Positions 57,545 to 64,000 of a DNA stretch of 64,000 nucleotides are shown one piece after another. The notes under the pieces are model-generated. The model ran no database searches. It saw nothing but the letters and a program-made list of their open reading frames with translations, and had not been told where the DNA came from. Position 1 is the stretch's first letter; every line of letters starts with the position of its first letter. The translations under genes were made by a program, and so were the position numbers. The stretch comes from Cohnella sp. WQ 127256. Lineage in GTDB: Bacteria; Bacillota; Bacilli; Paenibacillales; Paenibacillaceae. The stretch is taken from positions 677,259 to 741,258 of the forward strand of contig NZ_JAMZCY010000005.1 in the NCBI RefSeq assembly GCF_024519285.1, given 5' to 3'.

Positions 57545-58334
57545 TGTTGATTGTTTTCTTGAACATTTTAGAAAATAACAAGGGGTCGTCGTAGCCAACA
57601 GAACGTGCGATATCACCAATAGATAGATTGGAGTTCTGCAGAAGCTCGCAGGCTTTCCTCATACGATATGAAATTAAATAATCCTGAATACTCGTATTCA
57701 TGACTTCTCTAAATAAAGAGCTTAAATAGCTCCGTTGCAATCCTATAAAATGGGCTATAGAGGTAACTGTAATCTTATTAGCATAATTAAGCTCGATAAA
57801 ATGAACAACCTGAGCGATGTATTTCTCTCTGCTGTTTCCGTTGGCGGTCTCAGTCTGCAAGGCAGGACAATATTGAACGAGCGTAGATAACCAAATGTAG
57901 AGGAGCCCGGTTAGCTTAATTTCACGACCATTTTTCATGGCGCTCGATTCAATCATCATATCGATACAATGTTTGTAGAAGTCGTCATCTGGACCGCTGT
58001 TAAAGAGGGGTTGTTCATCCCAGAGATTTGCTTGCTTCAGCAATGTTGCGGCTTTGATCCCATTAAATCCGATCCAACAATAGCGCCATGGATTCTCTTC
58101 ATCTGCTTTGTAATAAGTAACGGTTCCAGGACAGATGAGGAATCCTTGGCCCTTTCCCAGACGATAGGTTTTTCCAGCGATCTCGAAGATCCCTTCCCCG
58201 TCTAAGATATAATGAATTTTATAATATTCCCTTACCGCAGGTCCGAAAGAATGACCCCCCGAACATTGCTCCATACCATACTGAATCAAATGAAGATCAA
58301 GCTGATGCAGGTTTTGTGGAAGAAATTCAATCAT
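57504..58334 (-). CDS. AraC-family transcriptional regulator
   Basis: A 276-residue regulator with an N-terminal cupin-like sensor (about 25-90: YYKIHYILDGEGIFEIAG, LICPGTVTYYKADEENPW) and a C-terminal double helix-turn-helix (about 178-272: VTSIAHFIGLQRSYLSSLF and SIGDIARSVGYDDPLLFSKMF). This type usually controls sugar use. It lies downstream of an aldo/keto reductase gene on the same strand, a possible target. AGGAGC precedes the ATG. Confidence 0.9.
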   Translation of the reverse strand: MIEFLPQNLHQLDLHLIQYGMEQCSGGHSFGPAVREYYKIHYILDGEGIFEIAGKTYRLGKGQGFLICPGTVTYYKADEENPWRYCWIGFNGIKAATLLKQANLWDEQPLFNSGPDDDFYKHCIDMMIESSAMKNGREIKLTGLLYIWLSTLVQYCPALQTETANGNSREKYIAQVVHFIELNYANKITVTSIAHFIGLQRSYLSSLFREVMNTSIQDYLISYRMRKACELLQNSNLSIGDIARSVGYDDPLLFSKMFKKTINTTPTQYRSSSVVH

Positions 58335-58410
58335 AGGCCGCTCCTAATCGCTTAGACTCAATCGTTTTTCATACATTTTACAGTAAAAACAGATCATTAA
58401 CATGCTTATT

Positions 58411-58432
58411 TGACGAATAGTAATCTGACGAA
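58411..58432. promoter_or_regulatory. Direct repeat TGACGAA between the reductase and araC-type genes
   Basis: TGACGAA occurs at 58411 and 58426, 15 bases apart, about 80-100 bases upstream of the AraC-family start. Spacing near 1.5 helical turns could suit regulator half-sites; evidence is slight. Confidence 0.25.
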
Positions 58433-58463
58433 AATAACAGTAATTCATAAGCTTCAACATTTG

Positions 58464-59462
58464 TTATTGCTGACCACCCAGAATACGATCAATGCTCAGT
58501 AGTTCTTCGTCGCTAAAGGCTAGATTGTTCAGAGCCGCCACATTTTCTTCAATCTGACTTACCTTGCTTGCGCCAATAAGAGCAGAGGCTACTTTTCCGC
58601 CACGCAGCACCCAAGCAAGTGCCATTTGAGCTAAGCTTTGGCCCCTAGTTGCTGCAAGATCATTCAATTTCTTAACGATAGCGAGCTTGGCATCGGGGAT
58701 GCTGTCTGAATTAAGAAATCCACTATGACCTGCAACGCGGGAGTCTGAAGGAATTCCATTCAAATATTTATTCGTAAGTACACCCTGAGCCAACGGAACG
58801 AACCCAATTGTTCCAACCCCTTCGTTCTCAAGTACATCCTGCAAGCCTTCCTCAATCCATCGCTCTAGCATGGAATAACTCGCCTGATGGATCAGACAAG
58901 GCGTGCCTAGACGCTTAAGCTCTTTGATCGCTTTCTCCGCCTCAACCGCTTTATAGTTTGAAATACCAACGTATAAGGCTTTTCCTTGACGGACAATTAA
59001 ATCTAGCGCAGCCATTGTTTCTTCGATTGGTGTTTCTGGATCTGGACGGTGATGGTAATAAATATCGACATAGTCCAGTCCCATGCGCTGTAAGCTTTGA
59101 TCTAAGCTTGCGACTAGATACTTTTTAGAGCCAAAATCACCGTAAGGGCCTGGCCACATATCAAAGCCAGCTTTAGTGGAGATAAGCAATTCATCCCGAT
59201 AGGGGGCGAAATCTTTCCTTAATAACTGACCGAATGATTCCTCGGCTGACCCGTAGGGTGGTCCATAATTGTTAGCGAGATCGAAATGAGTGATGCCAAG
59301 GTCAAAAGCTTTGCGTACAATGGCACGGCCGTTCTCGAAGACATCCTGTCCACCAAAGTTGTGCCAAAGTCCCAATGATAGAGCAGGTAGCTTAATACCA
59401 CTATTTCCACAGCGATTATATTGCATATCGTTATATCTGCTTTCATTTGCCCAATAAGACAT
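58464..59462 (-). CDS. Aldo/keto reductase (L-glyceraldehyde 3-phosphate reductase-like)
   Basis: A 332-residue NAD(P)H-dependent oxidoreductase of the AKR14/YghZ (GpR) group. Features in order: LPALSLGLWHNFG, HFDLANNYGPPYGSAEE with the catalytic tyrosine and aspartate, LISTKAGFDMWPGPYGDFGS with the catalytic lysine, YYHHRPDPETP, and the cofactor loop ASALIGASKVSQIEENV. ATG 59462 has GGAGG eight bases upstream; the annotated frame extends six codons further without a site. Confidence 0.9.
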   Translation of the reverse strand: MSYWANESRYNDMQYNRCGNSGIKLPALSLGLWHNFGGQDVFENGRAIVRKAFDLGITHFDLANNYGPPYGSAEESFGQLLRKDFAPYRDELLISTKAGFDMWPGPYGDFGSKKYLVASLDQSLQRMGLDYVDIYYHHRPDPETPIEETMAALDLIVRQGKALYVGISNYKAVEAEKAIKELKRLGTPCLIHQASYSMLERWIEEGLQDVLENEGVGTIGFVPLAQGVLTNKYLNGIPSDSRVAGHSGFLNSDSIPDAKLAIVKKLNDLAATRGQSLAQMALAWVLRGGKVASALIGASKVSQIEENVAALNNLAFSDEELLSIDRILGGQQ

Positions 59463-59746
59463 TATTATATCCTCCTGCAAAAAAAGTATTGTTTAGTCAA
59501 TACAATTATGAGGATGTATAGCTCTAAATCATATAGTAGAAAGCGCTATGAATATGGCATAATGCCTGATTTTTTAAGGAGCAGCAGCTTATCGCTAAGA
59601 CAAGCAAAAATGAAAAGAGAGTGTTGGCGGTAGGAGGGTTCAATGAGAAGCGGGAACTCGGAATGAGAGGTTGATTAGAATTCTCACAAGGGGTTTATAT
59701 AATGGTTAGAGTTATACATAACCAATTAGAAATCGAGGTGATAGAA

Positions 59747-59875
59747 ATGGGTAAAGTTGCGCTATTAGCCATGTTAATTATGATTCTAAACCCACAGGCA
59801 ATTGTGACTACAGTTGATAACGTAATAACGATCGATAGGGATAACGTTATTAAAACGATTGTAGTAAATGAATAG
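59747..59875 (+). CDS. Small hydrophobic protein of 42 residues
   Basis: A short frame with a good site (GAGGTGATA) before the ATG, and a strong terminator behind it. The product has a hydrophobic N-terminus (VALLAMLIMIL) followed by a polar, valine-rich C-terminus. It may be secreted or membrane-anchored; I do not recognise it. Bases 59463-59746 upstream contain a TATAAT at 59698 but no clear -35. Confidence 0.55.
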   Translation: MGKVALLAMLIMILNPQAIVTTVDNVITIDRDNVIKTIVVNE

Positions 59876-59901
59876 TTAACATATGTCTGTTAAATACGAG
59901 G

Positions 59902-59940
59902 AAAAACCCCGCTTGACCAAGTGTGGTCAGGCGGGGTTTA
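59902..59940. terminator. Bidirectional terminator
   Basis: AAACCCCGC-TTGACCA pairs with TGGTCAG-GCGGGGTTT, with A/T tracts on both sides, between two convergent genes. Confidence 0.9.
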
Positions 59941-59947
59941 CAACTAA

Positions 59948-60409
59948 TTAAGCCGTAATAGGTTGTGATTCTGCTAGTTTGCCTGTTGGTCCCTTTTCTA
60001 CGATACTTGATTTTTTAAGGAAGAACCCGAGGATTAAAGCAACAATAACGACCACTAACCACATTATAAAAATCATTGTCAATCCGATACCTGCACCAAT
60101 GACGGCTCCAGCTTGTTCAGCATCATTCGCAGCATCAGAGATAACTCCACCTGCTCCGATAGCGCCAGCAACTCCAACGACAAGCATGGTAAGAGTCCAA
60201 TATAGCGCGAAGTTTTTAAGTACATTCCATGCGGTTCCGCCTTCTCGTACTTCATTCACTTTTAAGTATCTTTTTGCGAAGTAGACAGGCAATACGATAG
60301 GACCGATTAAAAGAGTACCAATTGGCCATCCAATTACATTGTTGCTACGTTTTTTTGCGTCGAAGAATGTCCATGCCGCGAGAATAACCCATAAGATCCA
60401 ATACCACAC
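59948..60409 (-). CDS. Integral membrane protein, function unknown
   Basis: A 153-residue protein with four to five hydrophobic segments (about 2-16, 25-45, 67-90, 100-130) and a polar C-terminus after FFLKKSS. It begins at a GTG with GGAGGAA six bases upstream. WTFFDAKKRSNNVIGWPIG resembles many small Bacilli membrane proteins, but I cannot assign a family with confidence. Confidence 0.65.
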   Translation of the reverse strand: MWYWILWVILAAWTFFDAKKRSNNVIGWPIGTLLIGPIVLPVYFAKRYLKVNEVREGGTAWNVLKNFALYWTLTMLVVGVAGAIGAGGVISDAANDAEQAGAVIGAGIGLTMIFIMWLVVVIVALILGFFLKKSSIVEKGPTGKLAESQPITA

Positions 60410-60958
60410 AGTTAGTTCCTCCTGATTTTTCCTCGTCGGTTGAGGTAATGGCTATGTAATTTCTGTCGACATTATTTTACATCAAAAGTCCTGATTTGGC
60501 GATAGATGGAATTTTTAAACTCTTAACTTGTAGGGTTCATTTTAACTTTATTCCCTTTTGAAAAATAATGATTCTGAAGCGAGGTTATAAATCCTCGCTT
60601 TTTAATCTTTCCCAGATGACGTCCCCAGAACTTGCGTTCTAGCGGCAGCATCATGCGGGGGGGTTGTCATAGACCGATTCTGAGGTGCCAGAACAACTGA
60701 AAAGGTTTGAATCGAGAATGGTCATGATTCAACCACCATTATTTTAGCAGTGATCATTTGAACCAGGACGAAGAGCACTATTTTAAATTCGTGACATTAG
60801 TAACGCAGTAATGGAGCTTGAGGGCAAGATCCTCAGCTCCTATCGCACAACGTATGATGGTCTTCATGTCATTGAAGTGGAGTTCCAGAATAAGGTTCGG
60901 AAATAATCGGTAGCACATATTTGAGAAAAAATGTCTCGAGGTATAACGCTATTCTAAG
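60410..60958. other. Region without an intact gene
   Basis: About 550 bases. A GC stem AAGCGAGG/CCTCGCTT with TTTTT (60577-60605) is a terminator-like hairpin with no gene in front of it. A 31-codon frame at 60811-60906 (ILSSYRTTYDGLHVIEVEF) lacks a ribosome binding site and looks like the end of a lost gene. Confidence 0.5.
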
Positions 60959-61126
60959 TCATATCTCCTCTAGTTGCTCATCATGGGGAGGAGTTCGGAA
61001 TTCATTCTCCATTATTTCTTGAAGATTGTCTGACTGTTCGGGGGCATCGGCCATGTCAGCAGCAAGCTCTGCAATTTGTTCTTCATAGGTATGATTTTCA
61101 AGATCATCGATGTTTCTTTCGGTCAT
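60959..61126 (-). CDS. Small acidic protein of 55 residues
   Basis: A frame too short for usual cut-offs, supported by AGGAGG upstream of its ATG. The product starts MTERNIDDLENHTYEEQ and is rich in Glu, Asp and Ala, probably helical, without cysteines or membrane segments. I do not recognise it. Confidence 0.6.
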   Translation of the reverse strand: MTERNIDDLENHTYEEQIAELAADMADAPEQSDNLQEIMENEFRTPPHDEQLEEI

Positions 61127-61368
61127 TGGTAAGCCTCCTAAGTGGGGTTCATTACCAAGTAATTATTCGCTTTAGGATTACTTTTTATTCAGGATATTCA
61201 GGGCGTTAATACGTCCGAATACGCCGTGAAGTAGATGACATTAAACAATTAGAAATCCAGGCTAGAAAGATAGCATCGCATATTTCCGAGTGACGAGTAT
61301 TGGTGAAAAGGTTTAAGCGAAGTTAGTCAGTAGACACATATTGCGCAACAGATGGGAGGGATACACGC

Positions 61369-61401
61369 ATGTCAGCACGAAGAATACTGCATTACCTCTG
61401 A
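61369..61401 (+). pseudogene. Ten-codon frame with a strong start, probable gene remnant
   Basis: GGGAGGGATACACGC leads into ATG and ten codons (SARRILHYL) before a TGA. A start this good in front of so short a frame suggests a truncated gene; the downstream sequence is overlapped by the end of the convergent gene. Confidence 0.3.
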
Positions 61402-61414
61402 AGCAACTTGGATG

Positions 61415-61858
61415 TTAGATGCACGGGCCAGGTACGCATTCAATAGATTCCTTCCTATGTCTATTTCGTCTGGATGGAATCGTATTTATTTTCTTTTCAG
61501 TGTATTGAGCTTGCACAAGACTATTATTTTCATAAACCAAAATAAGTCGCGGTACTCCAAACATAACTCCTTCAAAGGTTAATTTGCTCACATACTCTTT
61601 CTTTTCAATTCCAGAAGGGGAGTCAACCCTTATATCATATCCAATGCTTCCCATAACACTTTTGACTTCATCCTTGCTCATACCAACAAACAATTTGGAA
61701 GTCTGTTCTTCATGGTATATTGGTTTCCCGTCCAAATACTTGACGTATCTAAAGTAGTCGATTGTTGAGAATATCGACATAAGGATCGCACCCAATAAGA
61801 GAAAACAAGAAAGCCCAATTATCCAGTCTTTTAAACTTAATTTTGTTGACGTCTCCAA
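61415..61858 (-). CDS. Membrane-anchored protein with BamE/SmpA-like domain
   Basis: A 147-residue product from a TTG with GGAGGT seven bases upstream; the longer open frame has no site. One membrane segment (about 12-32) is followed by an extracytoplasmic domain whose LFVGMSKDEVKSVMGSIGYD and LILVYENNSLVQAQY resemble the small outer-membrane-lipoprotein A/SmpA fold (EVxxxxG-type) also found in Firmicutes. Assignment of the fold is an inference. Confidence 0.6.
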   Translation of the reverse strand: METSTKLSLKDWIIGLSCFLLLGAILMSIFSTIDYFRYVKYLDGKPIYHEEQTSKLFVGMSKDEVKSVMGSIGYDIRVDSPSGIEKKEYVSKLTFEGVMFGVPRLILVYENNSLVQAQYTEKKINTIPSRRNRHRKESIECVPGPCI

Positions 61859-61984
61859 CAAACATACCTCCACGAGATTTTCCTTGTATTTTACACTGAT
61901 AAACAATGTTAGACAATATTTTCCTAGAATAGTCGAGATAGAAGTTACTGCGTAGTTCGACAATTAAGCGAAGGAGTGAAATCG

Positions 61985-62161
61985 ATGTCTAGTGAGGTAG
62001 AGGAAATTAGAAATGAATTATAATCCAAAGTTGCAGTAATTGATAAACGCATCGAACGTAGAAGCAGAGTGACCTTCTTCGATGAAACAAAGCAAGTCGA
62101 ATTGCTTCACGGAGAAGCGTTAGCTTATGAAAAGGTATTAAAGATGTTGGAGAAGTACTGA
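61985..62161 (+). pseudogene. Small gene broken by an in-frame TAA
   Basis: GAAGGAGTG precedes ATG and SSEVEEIRNEL, then TAA at 62021-62023; the same frame then continues for 45 codons (SKVAVIDKRIERRSRVTFF, VELLHGEALAYEKVL) to TGA. One base change from a sense codon such as CAA or GAA explains this. The intact product would be a 58-residue charged helical protein of the kind common in prophages. Confidence 0.7.
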
Positions 62162-62195
62162 ACAGCACGACGATCATTGAAAGGAGTCATAGCCT

Positions 62196-62766
62196 ATGAA
62201 CCAATTAGTATCCCAACAACCTATGACTATCGAAAGTTGAGACAGTGTTAGATTCGGAATGAAATGATGCAATCGTTTTGGTCGAAATGATGACACCTCA
62301 ATGGTTCGAAGATGATAACGGTCTTTATTGCTTCGATATCGAATGTCCGGGAATTTTTAACGCCAAGGAAGAAGAAGCAGATAGTATTTATCATCTGTTT
62401 GGCAATAAATTAGAATGGCTTATGGACTGCACTTTTATTAAAGGCACACAATCCGACAAAGACCTGATCGAACAGAATATGGCGAGGGAGTTCGAACGTA
62501 CAAGGGAAGAACTAGAACACCACAAGAAAGTCACATTAAGCGCAACGGTGGATAATGAATTACTTCGTACCGAACTAGTAGCAAAGGATAAGGTATTGTC
62601 CTTCGGCAAGGAAATTATCGACATAGCGCTCCAAGGCGGCGATGCGGACGGAGGATGTATTCAAGAATTGGGAGTAAAGCACGGTTCACTACTAGAGGAT
62701 CGTTACGAATCTGCAATACACGGTGAAAAAGGGAGAAGGGAGGGGATAAAACCGGAAACCAATTAG
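62196..62766 (+). pseudogene. Broken gene, possibly a prophage antirepressor-like gene
   Basis: AAGGAG leads into ATG and NQLVSQQPMTIES before TGA (62238). A one-base shift near 62235 moves into the frame VETVLDSE, then TGA (62260-62262), then continuous coding to 62766, where a TTG at 62278 opens 162 codons. That part has PQWFEDDNGLYCFDIECPG, a coiled coil (REFERTREELEHHKK) and LSATVDNELLRTEL, loosely like the middle of phage antirepressors. The 3' part might still be translated alone, but no ribosome binding site precedes it. Confidence 0.5.
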
Positions 62767-62781
62767 ATTCCCGGCTTATAA

Positions 62782-63147
62782 TTATAGAGCGCCACACTCT
62801 TGTGCGATTTTGGTGGCTTGCTCACCATGTTCTTCATTTACGATTGCAGTTAATATGATGTCGACTCCAGACACCATTCCTTGTCCGCTGGAACTATAAC
62901 CACTGGCACTAACGCTAGTCGCAGCTAAAATTCCTGAATCATTATTAAAATTACCGCCAAGTGTAAGAGAACTCAGACTCGGAATATCTCCAGTAATTGA
63001 GTTTAATGGACTAGCACCGCCACCAGGATATCCATCGAACCTGTCTATTGCAGAATCAATTACTTCAAACTCGCTCATCATTTTTTCTAAAGCTTTACTG
63101 GCTTGCTCTGGGCTATTGAAATAAGCAATAATCGATTTTTCTGCCAT
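62782..63147 (-). CDS. Conserved small protein of 121 residues, function unknown
   Basis: The product begins AEKSIIAYFNSPEQASKALE and has IDRFDGYPGGGASPLNSITG, LTLGGNFNNDSGILAATSVS and a C-terminal alpha/beta part (DIILTAIVNEEHGEQATKIA). The N- and C-terminal halves resemble a ferredoxin-like stress-protein fold split by a Gly/Ser-rich loop. AGAAGGAG precedes the ATG. I believe similar proteins occur in Paenibacillaceae, without known function. Confidence 0.65.
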   Translation of the reverse strand: MAEKSIIAYFNSPEQASKALEKMMSEFEVIDSAIDRFDGYPGGGASPLNSITGDIPSLSSLTLGGNFNNDSGILAATSVSASGYSSSGQGMVSGVDIILTAIVNEEHGEQATKIAQECGAL

Positions 63148-63629
63148 AGGTTAATTCTCCTTCTGTGATCTACATCCACCAACTTAGCCTATCCGATTCA
63201 ACAATCTGTATGCATGAAAACTAAAATGAAAAACCCCGTCCTAGCTGGGGAGCCGGCGGGGGAATCAGGATAGCGCAAATTCGGCTTCGGCAACGGATAA
63301 GAGATGCATTGTTATACGACGAACGGATGAAAAGGTTCAAAAGACACCTCTATAGGTTTTATTAATTGACAATTTTAACGACTTAAAGGTACACAAAACA
63401 CTATATTGGATATGATGTGACACAAAGAATAGCCCCTCAGAACGATGTATACGTTCTAAGGGGCTACTCTTTGCATTCATTAAGCTAACGGGCAGTTTAA
63501 CGTGACGGTTTTGAAGAACTTTCGATAAATAAAGTAGTAGATGTCCTGGCTTATTTTCAAATCAGGTAGACTCATGATATTAGGTCCTTCAAAGCGGAGG
63601 GATGTGCGCCTAACAGGATCGTTGATATA
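63148..63629. other. Region without a gene, with two orphan hairpins
   Basis: About 480 bases. A minus-strand terminator-like element (CCCCGCC...GGACGGGG followed by TTTTTC; 63226-63262) and a 15-bp hairpin TAGCCCCTCAGAACG/CGTTCTAAGGGGCTA (63430-63466, one mismatch) occur without a gene that would need them. I see no frame with a ribosome binding site. Confidence 0.55.
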
Positions 63630-63668
63630 ATGAAAACAACTTACTTGATGAAAATGGGGGAATATATT

Positions 63669-64000
63669 TTGAAGGAAAATGATTACACGAGATTTGTGCC
63701 TACAGCCCCCGCTGGCTCTATGCTGTCGTTTTTGGTGCTGGACGATGTTCTAGAGAATAACCTCATGGATTTGGCTTCCGACATTCTAGATAGATACAGT
63801 TTTGATAATTTAAACGATAAAAACTATCCTATAATCACGGCAGCGGCTCGTTACGGCAATAAGGCGTTATTTTAAAAATTAATCGCGCTCGGCGCGGATA
63901 TTAACGCTATGACTCATGTGAAATCTGCTGCCGTCGACAGGGCTCTTGCATTTAATAATGATGAAGGTGTCCGTGCCTTGCTTGAGCTGGGATTTGAGAT
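63669..64000 (+). pseudogene. Ankyrin-repeat protein gene with an in-frame stop, cut by the window edge
   Basis: Frame opens at TTG 63669 (GGGGG eight bases upstream; TATAAT at 63626) or ATG 63630. It encodes DDVLENNLMDLASDILDRY and PIITAAARYGNKALF, then TAA at 63873-63875, and continues in the same frame as KLIALGADINAMTHVKSAAV and NDEGVRALLELGFE to the edge. The ankyrin pattern (GNKALFxKLIALGADIN) runs across the stop, so the stop replaces a residue inside a repeat, probably CAA to TAA. Readthrough or a sequencing error are alternatives. Confidence 0.65.

Noticed and set aside
59421..59633. 70-codon plus-strand frame upstream of the 42-residue gene
   Set aside because: Starts inside the aldo/keto reductase gene on the opposite strand and has no ribosome binding site.

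Overview
The window looks like a chromosomal segment of a spore-forming, low-to-mid GC Gram-positive bacterium of the Paenibacillaceae (Paenibacillus/Cohnella type). The evidence is the B. subtilis-like division and sporulation gene order (murE-murF-mraY-murD-spoVE-murG-murB-murA-divIB-ftsA-ftsZ-spoIIGA-sigE-sigG, then the ylm genes and divIVA), pro-sigma-E and sigma-G proteins nearly identical in key motifs to Bacillus, a long IleS under T-box control, a PyrR-attenuated pyr operon, DapL, strong AGGAGG-type ribosome binding sites, frequent TTG/GTG starts and single-membrane lipoproteins. Species cannot be named from sequence reading alone.

Layout. 1-15.4 kb: cell-wall precursor synthesis, septum assembly (DivIB, FtsA, FtsZ) and the switch to mother-cell and forespore sigma factors; a sigma-H-like promoter precedes ftsAZ and a Spo0A-box-like palindrome precedes spoIIGA. 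15.4-17.6 kb: a non-conserved, repeat-rich insertion with two minisatellites, an IS1595-like transposase gene that appears to have lost its catalytic residues, and copies of a dispersed 21-bp motif. 17.6-25.2 kb: ylmC-ylmD-ylmE-sepF-ylmG-ylmH-divIVA, then a T-box leader and ileS. 25.3-29.7 kb: a DUF5665 membrane protein, a yteA-family DksA-like protein, lspA, a RluA-family pseudouridine synthase and dapL. 29.7-37.7 kb: promoter and attenuator, then pyrR-pyrC-carA-carB-pyrF-pyrE, without pyrB, pyrK or pyrD.

37.8-64 kb is accessory: a DUF2167 membrane protein; an ABC-2 exporter pair; a second, larger array of the 21-bp motif arranged four forward then four reverse; glnS and a lipoprotein GH3 glycosidase; a five-gene MacB/FtsX-type ABC operon that unusually ends in a solute-binding lipoprotein and carries an AbrB-like domain on its second ATPase; a small tRNA cluster (initiator Met, a CAU tRNA probably for Ile, Leu-UAA) and ung; an SLH-like secreted protein; a gene for a 102-residue protein made almost entirely of GGR[S/T] repeats; a secreted YHYH/metallo-beta-lactamase protein paired with DUF3006; small zinc-ribbon, CWC and membrane proteins; an AraC regulator and an aldo/keto reductase. 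The last 3.5 kb holds small genes and at least three broken reading frames (in-frame stops, one frameshift), the picture of a decaying mobile or prophage remnant, ending in a broken ankyrin-repeat gene.

The 0-30 kb part is a functional whole: DapL supplies the diaminopimelate that MurE adds to the wall precursor, MraY/MurG finish lipid II, SpoVE/DivIB/FtsA/FtsZ/SepF/DivIVA use it at division or spore septa, and SpoIIGA/SigE/SigG carry the programme on after septation.
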